A program made the translations under genes and the position numbers. The notes under the pieces were generated by a model that worked only from the letters and a program-made list of their open reading frames with translations, searched no databases and was not told where the DNA came from. This document shows positions 1-9,593 of a DNA stretch of 64,000 nt, one piece after another. This DNA is from Streptomyces sp. NBC_00554. GTDB taxonomy: Bacteria > Actinomycetota > Actinomycetes > Streptomycetales > Streptomycetaceae. The stretch's first letter is position 1. The number at the start of each line of letters is the position of its first letter. The stretch spans positions 1,240,001 to 1,304,000 of the forward strand of contig NZ_CP107799.1 in NCBI RefSeq assembly GCF_041431135.1, given 5' to 3'.

Positions 1-503
1 AGCCGGAGCAGCTCCGCCGCCGCGGCCGCCGCGCCGAAGGTGCCCACCGTTCCGGTGGTGTGCCAATGGCGATAGTGGGCGGGCCCTACGGCGAGGGCGA
101 TCCGCGCACCGATCTCGTACCCGATGGTCACGGCGCGGAGGAACTCCTCGCCGGAGACGTCGAGTTGGTCGGCGACCGCGAACGCCGCAGCGATGGTCGG
201 CGCACCGGGATGGTAGAACGCGTCGCGGTAGATGTCGTCGAGCTCCGCGGCATGCGCAGCCGTGCCGTTGAGCAGCGCCGCGGTCCGTACGTCGGCAGGC
301 CGCCCCGAAGGAACGAGCCGGGCAGGACCGGGACTTGGGGCGAGTGCCTCGGTCAGACCGCGAGCGGCGGGCGTGACAGAGCCCGGCACCGTGGCCGAGA
401 CCCAGTCCACGACCGCACGCACGCCCGCGTGCCGTACCTCTTCCGCGAGCGGCGTCGCCCGCTGGGCGACCGCGAACTCGGCGAGTTGCTCGACGACAGT
501 CAT
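1..503 (-). CDS. MmgE/PrpD family protein (N-terminal part)
   Basis: This is the first ~167 residues of a MmgE/PrpD-family protein; the rest lies beyond the window edge. The family (about 450 residues) includes 2-methylcitrate dehydratase and cis-aconitate decarboxylase. Family features are an early LNGTAAHAAELDD segment, a helix-rich region with SGEEFLRAVTIGYEIGARI, and HWHTTGTVGTFGAAAAAA near the cut. The ATG at 503 lies just after a GGGAG box. It starts 17 bp after the stop of the upstream TPP enzyme on the same strand, so the two were probably one operon. The substrate cannot be told from this fragment; a catabolic lyase acting on a small carboxylic acid is an inference. Confidence 0.85.
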   Translation of the reverse strand, partial: MTVVEQLAEFAVAQRATPLAEEVRHAGVRAVVDWVSATVPGSVTPAARGLTEALAPSPGPARLVPSGRPADVRTAALLNGTAAHAAELDDIYRDAFYHPGAPTIAAAFAVADQLDVSGEEFLRAVTIGYEIGARIALAVGPAHYRHWHTTGTVGTFGAAAAAAELLR

Positions 504-520
504 GCCGGCTCCCTGCTCGA

Positions 521-1441
521 CTAGAACTGGGCTTCGTACTGGGCAGGGTCGATGCGCGCCTCGATGAGCAGCGGCCCGGTCAGGCCGGCCAGCCCGGCCG
601 TGGCCTTCTCCAGCTCGGCCACCGACGTCACGCGCACCCCGTCGCAGCCCATCGAGCCCGCGAGCGCGACCAGATCGATGTCGTCAAGGCGGGTCGCCGT
701 ACTCGGATAGCCGAGGGCCCGCTGTTTGAGCTCGATGCGGTTGAGGCTGCCGTCGACGAACACCACCACCGCGAGCCGGAGTTGACGCGCGACGGCCAGC
801 CGGAGCTCGGTAGCCGCCATCGCGAAACCGCCGTCACCGATCAGCGCGACAACGGGAACCTCGCCGAGCGTCATCTGCGCGGCGATCGCCCCGGGGAGCC
901 CCAGCCCCATCGCGGACAGGCCGTTGCTCATGAGGACGCTGCGGGGCCGATCGGCCTGCCAGCCCTGGCCGACAAGGAGCTTGTGCGAGCCGACGTCACA
1001 GGTGACGACGGTTTCCGGGGATGCACTCGCGCGTACGACGTCGATGACGTCGGTGGGGTTGAGGCGACCGGCAACCCGGCCCGCGTAGTACGCCGTACGA
1101 AGCCGTTCGCGGTGCGCCGCGACGTCCCGTTCGCTCCACCGGGGCTCGCCCCGCCACCCGTCCGCGAGCCAGTCCAGGCTCGCGGAGACGTCCCCGACCA
1201 GCTCGCAGCCGCTGGGGTAGATCTGGTCGACGTTGGCTGTGGTGTCCACATGCAGCACCGGTACCGCCAGAGCCCACGGATTGATCAGCTCCACAGGGTC
1301 GAATCCGGCGGCGACGACGAGGTCGCTGTCCGCCAGGAAGTCCCACAGGACCTGGTTGCACGCCATGTCGAGGACACCGGCGAAGAGCGGGCGGTCTTCC
1401 GGGAACACCCCCTTGGCCATCGGAGACACCACCACCGAGGC
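521..1441 (-). pseudogene. TPP-dependent enzyme lacking its N-terminal domain
   Basis: This is the C-terminal two thirds of a thiamine-pyrophosphate enzyme of the acetolactate synthase/benzoylformate decarboxylase type. It keeps the central domain (VVVSPMAKGVFPEDRPLFAG) and the TPP-binding domain with IGDGGFAM and, about 25 residues on, VFVDGSLNRIELKQ, and ends in a TAG at 521. The N-terminal PYR domain (about 170-200 residues) that holds the catalytic glutamate is missing. Homology stops abruptly near 1440, inside sequence that reads on the other strand as part of a DUF1932 dehydrogenase. The frame stays open to about 1513, but those residues look like non-coding translation. It is most likely a deletion remnant and inactive. 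Confidence 0.75.
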
Positions 1442-1553
1442 CGAGATGCTCCACCCCCTCGGCGCCAGAGTGGACGTGCTCGAAGGGCCGGCGGGACTGG
1501 CCGCCGAACGCAAGCTGCTGCGCAGCGTGTTCTATGACGGCACCTACCCCTGA
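1438..1553 (+). pseudogene. Scrap of a DUF1932-type NAD-binding dehydrogenase
   Basis: Read forward, this stretch gives AEMLHPLGARVDVLEGPAG followed by LAAERKLLRSVFYDG. That is the pattern at the start of the DUF1932 C-terminal domain of phosphogluconate-dehydrogenase-like proteins (GAR-V-VL-GPAG-A--RKLLRS). Homology covers about 33 codons and then a TGA follows at 1551-1553. Neither the Rossmann half upstream nor the rest of the domain downstream is present. It abuts the truncated TPP gene on the opposite strand, so both were cut in the same rearrangement. Assignment rests on a short motif and is moderate. Confidence 0.5.
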
Positions 1554-1743
1554 GTTGGAATCCAGGTAGTCGACTGGCCTGGCCGTGGCCTGACGATGAT
1601 GGCCGCATCGACCGACGCATGGAGTCCGATCGCCACAAAGAGCTCAGTCGCGCCCTACACCCTGGTACCTGCCGGCAGGCGGGCAGGCCGAGCCGACAGC
1701 CCGGATAGGCTGCCCAGGACCAGTGCAGAAGGAGAACCAGCAG

Positions 1744-2751
1744 ATGACCCGGGTCGCGGTGCTCTCGGCGGGCTCGTGGGGCACGACCACGGCGGCCCTG
1801 TTCGCCGACGCCGGCAACGAAGTCCTCGTGCACGCCCGGCGCTTCGAGGTCGCCGACGCGATCAACACACGCCATGAGAACCCTGCCTACCTGCCGGACG
1901 TCGTTCTCCCGGACGCGCTGCGCGCCACCACCGACCCCGCGGAGGCCCTCGCCGACGCCGACTTGGTAATCCTGTCGATCCCCGCCCAGACCCTCCGCGA
2001 AAACCTCGCGACCTGGGCCCCGCTCATCGAACCGCACGCCGTACTGATCAGCCTCATGAAAGGCGTCGAGACCCACTCCGGACTACGCATGAGCCAGGTG
2101 ATCACCCAGGTCACCGGCATTCCCGACGAGCGCGTCGCGGTCATCTCCGGCCCGAACCTCGCCCGGGAGGTCGCCGCCCGCCGGCCCGCCGCTTCCGTCA
2201 TCGCCTGCCCCGACGAGACCGCCGCCAAGAACATCCAGGCTGCCTGCCACACCCCCTACTTCCGGCCCTACACCGCCACCGACGTCGTCGGCTGCGAGCT
2301 CGGCGGCGCCGTGAAGAACGTGATCGCCCTGGCAGTGGGGCTCGCCACCGGCATGGGCCTCGGCGACAATGCGAAAGCGCTGCTCATCACCCGCGGCCTC
2401 GCCGAGACCGCCCGCCTCGGAACCGCCCTCGGCGCCGACCCGCTGACGTTCTCCGGACTCGCAGGCGCGGGCGACCTCATGGCCACCTGCTCTTCGCCGC
2501 TGTCCCGCAACAGAACCTTCGGCGAGCACCTGGGCCAGGGTCTGACGGTCGCCGAGGCAACCGCTGCCACCAGCCAGACCGCCGAGGGAGTCAAGTCCTG
2601 CCAGGCGATCCTCCACCTGGCCCGCGGCCACGGCATCGAGATGCCCATCACCGAACTCGTCGCATCCGTCATCGAAGGACGGGCCACCGTCAAGGAAGCG
2701 GCCAGCATGCTCATGGCGCGCACACAGAAGCCTGAGCGGTACGACAGCTGA
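1744..2751 (+). CDS. gpsA: NAD(P)H-dependent glycerol-3-phosphate dehydrogenase, second type
   Basis: A cytoplasmic enzyme that interconverts dihydroxyacetone phosphate and sn-glycerol 3-phosphate for phospholipid synthesis; 335 residues, the usual length. Visible motifs are the N-terminal Rossmann loop (VLSAGSWGTTTAALFADAG), SLMKGVE, SGPNLAREVAA, the catalytic-lysine stretch ELGGAVKNVIALAVG, GLGDNAKALLITRGLAE, and GLAGAGDLMATCSSPLSRN. The first glycine of the GxGxxG loop is a serine. I chose ATG 1744 because AAGGAG lies at 1729-1734; an in-frame start at 1723 would leave no room for it. It stands alone, with no thiL or ddl neighbours as at the housekeeping locus, so it is probably a paralogue. 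Confidence 0.88.
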   Translation: MTRVAVLSAGSWGTTTAALFADAGNEVLVHARRFEVADAINTRHENPAYLPDVVLPDALRATTDPAEALADADLVILSIPAQTLRENLATWAPLIEPHAVLISLMKGVETHSGLRMSQVITQVTGIPDERVAVISGPNLAREVAARRPAASVIACPDETAAKNIQAACHTPYFRPYTATDVVGCELGGAVKNVIALAVGLATGMGLGDNAKALLITRGLAETARLGTALGADPLTFSGLAGAGDLMATCSSPLSRNRTFGEHLGQGLTVAEATAATSQTAEGVKSCQAILHLARGHGIEMPITELVASVIEGRATVKEAASMLMARTQKPERYDS

Positions 2752-2852
2752 AGATGACGGCCGGTCACCGGTCCCGACCGCCTGGTGATTCTCAGAAAGC
2801 CCAGCTCGTACGACGATGTGGAGCACCGAGCATTGCGGCTAGGGTCCGCCCC

Positions 2853-3824
2853 ATGAACGCAGCGGCGCACAGCCGGTACGGCCCACCGGACGTGGTCCGG
2901 ATCGCCACGGTGGACAAGCCCTCGTACGGGGACCTCGACGTTCTCGTCCAGGTGCACGCGACCACGGTCAACCGGACGGACTGCGCCTACCGGGCCGCCA
3001 GGCCCTTCTTCATGCGTCTGCTCACCGGCCTTGCCCGGCCGCGGCGGCCCGTGCTCGGGACCGAGTACGCGGGAGTGGTGGAAGCGGTCGGCAGCGGCGT
3101 CACCACCTTTGCGGTGGGCGACCGGGTGTTCGGGTACAACGAGGGCGCGTTCGGAACCCATGCCGAGTATCTGTCGGTCCCGCACAGCGGTGCCATTGCA
3201 ACGATGCCGGCCGGCGTGACCTTCGAGGAGGCCGCTCCCGGTACCGAGGGCTCGCACTACGCGCTGGCGTTCCTCAGGACGGCGAGTGTCCGGGCCGGGC
3301 AGGACGTCCTCGTCCACGGGGCGACCGGCGGCATCGGCTCGGCGGCGGTGCAGCTCCTGAAGCATCAGGGTGCGGTCGTGACGGCGGTGTGCGACACGGC
3401 GAACCTGGATCTGGTGAAGGGCCTGGGCGCGGACCGGGTCGTCGACTACACGGCCCAGGACTTCACCAGCGACGAGCAGCGCTACGACGCGGTGTTCGAC
3501 GCGGTCGGCAAGAGCACGTTCGGCCGTTGCAGGCGGCTGTTGAAGCCCGGCGGAGTGTATCTGTCCTCGGAGCTGGGCCCCTGGTGCCAGAACCTGCTGC
3601 TGCCGCTCGTCACGCCCCTGTTCCGCGGCAGGAAGGTGAAGTTTCCCTTTCCGAAACAGGATCAGGAGATGGTGCGGTACTTCGGGGACCTGATGGAGGC
3701 GGGTGAGTTCAGGCCGGTCATGGATCGACGCTACCCGTTGGACCAGATCGTCGACGCCTACCGGTATGTCGAGACCGGGCGGAAGATCGGCAACGTCGTC
3801 ATCACCGTCGTACCGCCGGACTGA
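2853..3824 (+). CDS. NAD(P)-dependent medium-chain dehydrogenase (quinone oxidoreductase-like)
   Basis: 323 residues of the zinc-independent MDR branch (quinone oxidoreductase/enoyl reductase-like). It has an N-terminal GroES fold with VNRTDCAYR and GTEYAGVVEAVG, then the nucleotide-binding half with DVLVHGATGGIGSAAVQLLK, which is the AxxGxxG-type NADPH loop. LGADRVVDYTAQDF and a C-terminal GKIGNVV-like end (GRKIGNVVITV) follow. I see no structural-zinc cysteine cluster. ATG 2853 begins the conserved region; upstream in-frame sequence looks non-coding. It probably reduces or oxidises a small carbonyl or enone; the substrate is unknown. It converges on the mannanase gene, whose stop is 28 bp away. 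Confidence 0.85.
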   Translation: MNAAAHSRYGPPDVVRIATVDKPSYGDLDVLVQVHATTVNRTDCAYRAARPFFMRLLTGLARPRRPVLGTEYAGVVEAVGSGVTTFAVGDRVFGYNEGAFGTHAEYLSVPHSGAIATMPAGVTFEEAAPGTEGSHYALAFLRTASVRAGQDVLVHGATGGIGSAAVQLLKHQGAVVTAVCDTANLDLVKGLGADRVVDYTAQDFTSDEQRYDAVFDAVGKSTFGRCRRLLKPGGVYLSSELGPWCQNLLLPLVTPLFRGRKVKFPFPKQDQEMVRYFGDLMEAGEFRPVMDRRYPLDQIVDAYRYVETGRKIGNVVITVVPPD

Positions 3825-3852
3825 ACTCATCCCGCCTCGTTCTGATGGTTCG

Positions 3853-5313
3853 TCAATTCGCCGCGTTCATCAGGTCGAGGGCGCTGTGCTGGCGGGCGGC
3901 GTCGGTTGAGTCCAGTGGTCCGGCCCAGTGCAGCCCGTACGCGTCGAGGGCGTTGCGGTCGTTCGCGTACGCGGCGTCGGCCTGCCGCCGGATGTACGAC
4001 GTGTAGGGGCGGTCGGACAGCCGGGCGTTGAAGGCACTCAACCCCCGGACGTACGCGCCCTTGAATGACGGGCCGTCGCCGCCGCAGCCGCTCGTCTCGC
4101 ACGGCTCCCGCAGGATTCCGCCCGGGTTGAGGAACGCGGACGAGGTCGAGGCGTCTCCGATCTGGCGGCCGGCGGTGAGCAGGGCGGAGTCCCCGGTCGC
4201 CCGGTGCAGCTCCGCCAGGCCGCCGAGCAGCACGCCCTGGTTGTACGACCAGGTGGTGTCACCGTTGTTGCCGCAGGTCGACAGGTTGATGCCGTCGTTG
4301 ACCAGATGGGAACTGTTGATCATGCCGGTGCCCTTGAACCACGCCCACTCGGCGTTGGCCCGCCCGAGGTAGACCGTGTCGCCTGCGATGCGGTTGTGCA
4401 GGGCGGCGTTCAGCTCCAGGTAGAGAGAGTTGGCGATGGCGTTCTTGTAGGTCTTGGCGGTGCTCCACCACACGCCACCGCCGCATGTGGAGTCCCAGTA
4501 CCGCGCCATGTAATCGGCGTCGGCGCGGGCGGTGTTGAGGTATCTGCTGTCGCCGGTGAGGTCGTACGCGGCGACCCAGGCCAGCCCCCACCAGCCCGTG
4601 TCGTCGATGTAGTCGTTACGGAACTGGCCGCCCTGCGCGCCCAGTTGGCGGTCGTAGGTAATGGCGATTGCATACTTGTAGCTGGGCATTCCGGTGACGC
4701 GGATGTTGTCGATGAGGGCGGTCAGGGCGTTGGCCGAGTTCCACCAGCCGGTGGTGTCGAACAGGCCGGTGGAGTTGTTGTACGACTGCATCAGCGCGGT
4801 GGCCGCGGCCGTGGGGCGGCTGTACGCGTTCCAGGTCGTCCGGGCCCACGTCGTGCAGGCGATCTCGGGACGGTCACCGGCCTTGCCGCAGGCGCGCAGG
4901 GCGCCGACGCCGAGGTTGCCCCAGTCGTCGACGTTGTACATCAGGGTGCGCCAACCACTCTGCCCCGAGGGGATGGTGGTGTCGCCGAGCTTGCTGCCCG
5001 AGCTCCAGGTGCGGCCGCCGTCGAAGGAGCGGTCGAGCCAGACCTCGTCGGTGGGGCTGCCGTTGCTGATCGAGGCCCAGCCCATGGCGTCGGTGTCGTC
5101 GAAGTGCAGGGTGAGGGTGCGGGAGTAGATGGTGGCGGTGACCGGCTGCCGGTCCCCCGGGGACAGGGCCGGGTCGCGGGCGTCGCAGTACTTGTTGCAG
5201 ATCGTCGCCTTGGGGGCAGCGGTCGCGACGCCGGTGGTGAGCGGGATCAGCAGGGCCAGGGCGGCGATCAGGCCGGTCCCGATTCTCCGGATGCGTCTTG
5301 CTGCTGAGTTCAT
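3853..5313 (-). CDS. Secreted GH76 endo-alpha-1,6-mannanase
   Basis: 486 residues. A Sec signal ([20 protein letters not shown], cleavage near ATAAP) is followed by an N-terminal domain of about 130 residues with several cysteines. The GH76 (alpha/alpha)6 barrel covers roughly residues 190-486. The catalytic Asp-Asp pair is in [35 protein letters not shown] is also typical of the family. GH76 enzymes cut the alpha-1,6-mannan backbone of fungal cell-wall mannoprotein or of bacterial mannans. Start 5313 is an ATG that sits directly before the signal peptide. It lies 32 bp downstream of the GH27 gene on the same strand with no operator between, so the two are probably co-transcribed from the 7.0 kb promoter. 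Confidence 0.9.
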   Translation of the reverse strand: MNSAARRIRRIGTGLIAALALLIPLTTGVATAAPKATICNKYCDARDPALSPGDRQPVTATIYSRTLTLHFDDTDAMGWASISNGSPTDEVWLDRSFDGGRTWSSGSKLGDTTIPSGQSGWRTLMYNVDDWGNLGVGALRACGKAGDRPEIACTTWARTTWNAYSRPTAAATALMQSYNNSTGLFDTTGWWNSANALTALIDNIRVTGMPSYKYAIAITYDRQLGAQGGQFRNDYIDDTGWWGLAWVAAYDLTGDSRYLNTARADADYMARYWDSTCGGGVWWSTAKTYKNAIANSLYLELNAALHNRIAGDTVYLGRANAEWAWFKGTGMINSSHLVNDGINLSTCGNNGDTTWSYNQGVLLGGLAELHRATGDSALLTAGRQIGDASTSSAFLNPGGILREPCETSGCGGDGPSFKGAYVRGLSAFNARLSDRPYTSYIRRQADAAYANDRNALDAYGLHWAGPLDSTDAARQHSALDLMNAAN

Positions 5314-5345
5314 GCCGGCTCCAGGGGTGTGGGGGATGCGGGAGG

Positions 5346-6977
5346 TCAGCCCAGGCGCCACTGCTGGTTGGCGCCGCCGTTGCAGGTCCAGAGTTCGAGT
5401 TCGGTGCCGTTGACGTTGCCGGCGGCCTGGTCGCCGCCGGTGACGTCGAGGCAGAGTCCCGACTGGGTGCCGGTGATGGTGCCGTTGGGGTTGAGGCTCC
5501 ACTTCTGGTTGGCGCCCCCGGTGCAGGTCCAGAGCTGCACCTTGGTGCCGGCGAGGGTCCCGTTGTCGCGGGCGTCCAGGCACTGCGTACCGCCGTAGAG
5601 CCGGAGTTCACCGGCGGCGGTGATGGTCACGGCCTGGTTGGCGCCGCCTCCGCAGTCCCAGATCTCGATCTTGGTGCCGGGGGCCGTCCGGTTGTCGTAC
5701 GCGTCCAGGCAGCGGTTGGAGGAGGCGCCGACCAGCGGGCGGGTGGTACCGACGCTGGTGCCGCTGCCGACGGACACCCGGTACATCACCGAGCCGTGGC
5801 CGGGGACGCTTGCGGAGATGTTTCCGCTGGTGCTGCTGAGGACCTTGGACCAGAGGTTGTTGAGCCGGTAGGAGGACGCCGCGGGGAGACCGGCCGCCGT
5901 GGCGGAGGTGTTGATGGTGGCGGCGGAGGAGTTCTCGTTGAAGAGGACCACCGACCGGTCGCCGTTGGCCAGTTGCTTGGTCAGCACGTGGAGGCCTCCC
6001 GAGGAGGAGATCTCGGTGCCCTGCTTGCCCAGGGAGTCCTGGTCCACGGCGATGACGTCCTTGTTGCCGTAGAGGGAGAGGGTCGCGGCGGAGGCCTTGC
6101 GCATGTCGTTCCCGGCGATCAGCGGCGCGGCCATCTCGGCCCAGAGGCTGAAGTGGGCGCGGTCCTCGGTGAACGACATGCCGTTGCCGACCTCCAGCAT
6201 GTCGGGGTCGTTCCAGGCGCCGGGCTTGGCGTACGGGGCGAGCTTGACGTTGGCCTTGTAGATCGACACCACCGTCGAGAAGTTGACGTTGATGTCGTCG
6301 GTGGTGCGCCAGCTGTTGCCGACCCCCGCACCCCAGGTCCACACGTCGGCGAGGCCCCAGTTGCAGAGGCTGTAGACGATGGGACGGCCGGTGTTCGCCA
6401 AGGCGTCGCGCATGGCGGTGTAGCGCTGCTGGTCGGGCACGTTCTGGTGGTTGCAGTTGTCGTACTTGAGGTAGTCGACGCCCCAGGAGGCAAAGCTGTT
6501 GGCGTCGGTCTGCTCATGGCCGAGGCTGCCGGGGTAGCCGGCGCAGGTGGCGCTCCCGGCGCTCTCGTAGATACCGAGCTTGAGGCCCTTGCTGTGCACG
6601 TAGGCGGCGGTGCCGCTGATGCCGCTGGGGAACTTGACCAGGTCGGGCACCAGTTGGCCCGCGGAGTTGCGGGTCGAGGACATCCAGCAGTCGTCGATGT
6701 TGACGTAGGTGTAGCCGGCGTCCTTGAGTCCGGACGAGACGAGGTAGTCCGCGGTCTGCTTGACCAGTTCCTCACTGACGTTGCAACCGAAGGCGTTCCA
6801 GTCGTTCCAGCCCATCGGAGGCGTCCTGGCCAGGCCGTTCTCGAGCGCCTGGGCACGGGGCGCGGTACTGAGGACGAGCAGCGGCGGCGCGAGCACGAGA
6901 AGCAGGAGCAGCACGAGCGCGGTGCTCAGCGGCCCCAGGGATCTCGACCGTCCTGACGGTCTTGCAGAGATGGTCAT
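5346..6977 (-). CDS. Secreted GH27 alpha-galactosidase with C-terminal ricin-type lectin domain
   Basis: 543 residues. An arginine-rich start and a long hydrophobic signal ([20 protein letters not shown]) lead to a GH27 (beta/alpha)8 barrel at about 48-330. It shows [24 protein letters not shown], the nucleophile region [11 protein letters not shown] and the acid/base region [11 protein letters not shown]. An antiparallel beta domain follows (about 330-410), then a CBM13/ricin-B trefoil (about 415-543) with three QxW-type repeats ([27 protein letters not shown]). GH27 releases terminal alpha-galactose, and some members act on beta-L-arabinopyranose. Beside GH76 and GH125 it would strip galactose side chains from fungal galactomannan. 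ATG 6977 precedes the signal peptide. Confidence 0.9.
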   Translation of the reverse strand: MTISARPSGRSRSLGPLSTALVLLLLLVLAPPLLVLSTAPRAQALENGLARTPPMGWNDWNAFGCNVSEELVKQTADYLVSSGLKDAGYTYVNIDDCWMSSTRNSAGQLVPDLVKFPSGISGTAAYVHSKGLKLGIYESAGSATCAGYPGSLGHEQTDANSFASWGVDYLKYDNCNHQNVPDQQRYTAMRDALANTGRPIVYSLCNWGLADVWTWGAGVGNSWRTTDDINVNFSTVVSIYKANVKLAPYAKPGAWNDPDMLEVGNGMSFTEDRAHFSLWAEMAAPLIAGNDMRKASAATLSLYGNKDVIAVDQDSLGKQGTEISSSGGLHVLTKQLANGDRSVVLFNENSSAATINTSATAAGLPAASSYRLNNLWSKVLSSTSGNISASVPGHGSVMYRVSVGSGTSVGTTRPLVGASSNRCLDAYDNRTAPGTKIEIWDCGGGANQAVTITAAGELRLYGGTQCLDARDNGTLAGTKVQLWTCTGGANQKWSLNPNGTITGTQSGLCLDVTGGDQAAGNVNGTELELWTCNGGANQQWRLG

Positions 6978-7032
6978 GTCGCTGTCTCCTGCGTGCCTGT
7001 GGGGGGCGGACGGGACAAGCTGCGCGGACCTC

Positions 7033-7046
7033 TGGAAACGTATCCA
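7033..7046. promoter_or_regulatory. LacI-type operator, site A (GH27-GH76 promoter)
   Basis: TGGAAACGTATCCA, one base pair from the perfect palindrome TGGAAACGTTTCCA that recurs through 7-17.7 kb. It lies 56 bp upstream of the GH27 start. It is the expected binding site of the LacI regulator encoded at 8399-9442. Confidence 0.7.
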
Positions 7047-7153
7047 TCGCGAAGGTGCCACCACCCCGGTTCACACGTCAATGGTCTGGGCCAAATCCGT
7101 CACACCCGCCAACTACTGCCGTTGTTCGGACCGTTGACGACTCCATAGCACCA

Positions 7154-7167
7154 TGACAACGTTTCCA
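7154..7167. promoter_or_regulatory. LacI-type operator, site B (second GH76 promoter)
   Basis: TGACAACGTTTCCA in the divergent region, 36 bp upstream of the GH76 gene at 7203. It keeps the ACGTTTCCA half intact and shares the core with the sites at 7033, 9493, 12909, 12976 and 17720. Confidence 0.65.
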
Positions 7168-7189
7168 TCACCCCGCACCCGTATCCGAA

Positions 7190-7203
7190 TGGAGACGTTC
7201 CCA
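7190..7203. promoter_or_regulatory. Possible LacI-type operator over the start codon of the second GH76
   Basis: TGGAGACGTTCCCA matches the palindrome at 12 of 14 positions. It runs over the GGAG ribosome binding site and ends on the A of the ATG at 7203. It could act as a roadblock; it is weaker than the other sites and may be chance. Confidence 0.4.
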
Positions 7204-8405
7204 TGCGCAGGTACCCCTCCCGCCGGGCACTGGTCGGCTCCGGTCTGACGGCCATGGCCGCGGCCACGATGACCACCGCCTCCACCGGAAACGCGGCCGC
7301 CGCGGACAGCGGCAACTCCGAGGAATCAGAACACCGTTCCCGCGCACTGTCCCGCGCCAGAGCCGCCTACGCCGCCCTGGAAAGACACTTCGGCACGACG
7401 GACGGATCCGGACTGGTCCGCGAGCAGTATCCGGCGGCCTCCGGCGACAAGCCGTACTCCTACGAATGGCCCTTCTCCCAGGTGCACATCGCCGCTCTGG
7501 ACCTCGCGGCGGTGGACAAGGCGTACGAGTCGGAGCTGACCGTCCGCGCGAAGGCCCAAGAGCACTACTGGAACGCCGGCGGAGGCACGACCGGGCTGCC
7601 CGGATACGACTCCTATCCCCGCGCCCCGTACGGCACGGGCGGCGACATGTTCTACGACGACAACGAGTGGGTCGGCCTGGCGAAGGTCCAGCGCCATCTG
7701 CAGACCGGGGACCCGGCCGCGCTGGCCCGCGCGAAGGAGATCTTCGAGCTCGTCCGGTCCGGCTGGGACACCGACACCACCCACGCCGCACCCGGCGGCG
7801 TCTTCTGGACCCAGGCGACCTGGAGCCACGACCGCAACACCGTCTCCAACATGCCGGGCGCCCAACTCGCCCTGCGCCTCCACCTGATCACCGGCGAGCG
7901 CGGCTACCTGGACTGGGCAAGACGGTTCTACGACTGGACGAACACCCATCTGCAGAGCCCGGGCGGACTGTACTGGGACCATCTCGACCTCCAGGGCACC
8001 ATTGAGAAGACAGTCTGGTCGTACAACCAGGGCGTGCCGGTCGGCGTCAACGTCCTGCTCCACCGGGCGACCCGCGAACGCGTCTATCTGCGCCGGGCCG
8101 AGCGCATAGCCGAGGCCGCGTACGCCTACTACGTCACGCAGGGACGGCTGTTCAGCCAGCCGGTGTTCTTCAACTCGATCTTCTTCAAGAACCTGCTGCT
8201 CCTGGAGTCGGTGTCCGGAGACGGCAGATACCGCCGCGCGATGGCCGACTACGCCGACCAGGTGTGGTCCACCATGCGCGATCCCTCGACCGGCCTGGTG
8301 CACTTCAACTCGTCCGGCGGCACGGAGGCGATCCAGCAGGCGGCCTTCGCACAGCTCTACGCCGTGCTCGCCTGGCCTCGCGACCTCTGGCCGACGCTCT
8401 ACTGA
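7203..8405 (+). CDS. Tat-exported GH76 alpha-1,6-mannanase, second copy
   Basis: 400 residues with a Tat-like leader (RRYPSRRALVGSGLTAMAAA, cleavage near the AAAA following). The GH76 barrel fills most of the rest. The Asp-Asp pair is in MFYDDNEWVGLAKV, and KTVWSYNQGVPVGVNVLLHR matches the same helix as in the neighbouring GH76. It lacks the N-terminal extra domain of that enzyme and uses Tat rather than Sec, so the two probably act on different chain lengths or places. It is divergent from GH27-GH76 and carries its own operator(s). Its TGA at 8403-8405 overlaps the end of the convergent lacI gene by 7 bp. Confidence 0.88.
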   Translation: MRRYPSRRALVGSGLTAMAAATMTTASTGNAAAADSGNSEESEHRSRALSRARAAYAALERHFGTTDGSGLVREQYPAASGDKPYSYEWPFSQVHIAALDLAAVDKAYESELTVRAKAQEHYWNAGGGTTGLPGYDSYPRAPYGTGGDMFYDDNEWVGLAKVQRHLQTGDPAALARAKEIFELVRSGWDTDTTHAAPGGVFWTQATWSHDRNTVSNMPGAQLALRLHLITGERGYLDWARRFYDWTNTHLQSPGGLYWDHLDLQGTIEKTVWSYNQGVPVGVNVLLHRATRERVYLRRAERIAEAAYAYYVTQGRLFSQPVFFNSIFFKNLLLLESVSGDGRYRRAMADYADQVWSTMRDPSTGLVHFNSSGGTEAIQQAAFAQLYAVLAWPRDLWPTLY

Positions 8406-9442
8406 GACTGAGACTGCGGGCCGAGTTCCCCTGTGCCCCGGGCGATGAGCCGCACCGGCAGCACCGTCCTGCGGGACGGGGCGCCCTCGCCGTTGATGCG
8501 GTCGATGAGCAAGTGCGCTGCGTGGCGGCCGAGTTCCTCGGTGTCGGAGGTCACCACCGTGACCGGGGTCGGGAGCATGTCGGCGAGCTTGAAGTCGTCG
8601 AATCCCACCACCGCGACGGGCGCGCCCAGTTGCTGGCTCGCCCGCAGGACGCCCTCGGTGAGGAAGCCCGTGGTCGAGAAGATCGCCGTCGGTGGTCGCG
8701 CCGACGTCAGCAGGGCGTGGGTGGCGGCGGAGGCGTCGTCGGTGGTGCCGCGCCGCAGGGTGACGACCAGGTCGTCGTCGGCGGGGATGCCGCTGCGCCG
8801 CAGGGCCTTGCGGTAGCCGCGCAGTCTGCGGCCGGTGGTGTAGTACGAGGGTGCGACCAGGATCGCGATCCGGCGGTGGCCGTGGTCGATGAGGTGCTGG
8901 GTCGCCGCCGCTCCCCCGCCCTCGTTGTCGACCACGACGACATCGGCCTCGGCGCCGGTGGCGGGCCGGTCGACGAAGACGATGGGCACGTGGTCGTGGG
9001 CGTTGATCTCGTTGAGAAACGCGTGGTCGCCCTGGTCGGGCACGATGATGAGCCCCGCGACCCGCCGCCCGATGAGCTCGCCCACCGCACGGCGCTCGAC
9101 TTCCGGGTCCTCGTCGGCGGTGCTGAGGAGCACGGCGTACCCGGCCCGGTTCGCCACGTCGACGGCCGCCTTCGCCAGGGACGCGTAGAAGGGGTTGGTC
9201 AGGTCACCGAGCAGCAGCCCGACGGTCATGGAGTTCTGCCCGGGGCGGAGCGAGCGCGCGATCTCGTTGCGCTGGTACCCGATGGCGTTGATGGCTGCGT
9301 TGACCCGGTCGGCCGTCTCCTCGCGGACCGTGCCGATGCCGTTGACGACGCGCGACACGGTGACGAGGGCGACACCGGCCCGCTCTGCGACATCGCGCAT
9401 CGTCGGCCTGGTGCTCTGGCGCTGCGGGGGACGACTGCTCAC
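8399..9442 (-). CDS. LacI-family regulator of the mannan locus
   Basis: 347 residues, start GTG at 9442. The N-terminal HTH (about 15-60) reads PTMRDVAERAGVALVTVSRV with the hinge helix after it. A periplasmic-binding-like sensor follows (VGLLLGDLTNPFYASLAKA, VVDNEGGGAAATQHLIDHGH, VAVVGFDDFKLADML). LacI proteins of this type bind a 14-16 bp palindrome with a central CG and release on a sugar ligand. Its own promoter has such a site at 9493, and the same sequence recurs at every enzyme and transport promoter between 7 and 17.7 kb. The ligand is probably a short alpha-mannoside, by inference from its neighbours. Confidence 0.9.
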   Translation of the reverse strand: MSSRPPQRQSTRPTMRDVAERAGVALVTVSRVVNGIGTVREETADRVNAAINAIGYQRNEIARSLRPGQNSMTVGLLLGDLTNPFYASLAKAAVDVANRAGYAVLLSTADEDPEVERRAVGELIGRRVAGLIIVPDQGDHAFLNEINAHDHVPIVFVDRPATGAEADVVVVDNEGGGAAATQHLIDHGHRRIAILVAPSYYTTGRRLRGYRKALRRSGIPADDDLVVTLRRGTTDDASAATHALLTSARPPTAIFSTTGFLTEGVLRASQQLGAPVAVVGFDDFKLADMLPTPVTVVTSDTEELGRHAAHLLIDRINGEGAPSRRTVLPVRLIARGTGELGPQSQSQ

Positions 9443-9492
9443 GTGGGGCGGAGACCAACTTTCATCGCCGGGGCGGCCGGGTGATCGCCCTC

Positions 9493-9506
9493 AGGATACG
9501 TTTCCG
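9493..9506. promoter_or_regulatory. LacI-type operator, site C (lacI autoregulation)
   Basis: AGGATACGTTTCCG, 51 bp upstream of the lacI start at 9442. It matches the common core except at the outermost bases and at position 5. Placement suggests the regulator represses itself. Confidence 0.6.
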
Positions 9507-9593
9507 GATCCGGACGCATACCCCGGTCGGCAGGGTGGATTCCAGGGGCGACCGGGGCCGTGCGTCCACGCGGTTCGGGCGTTGGGGCCAGTC

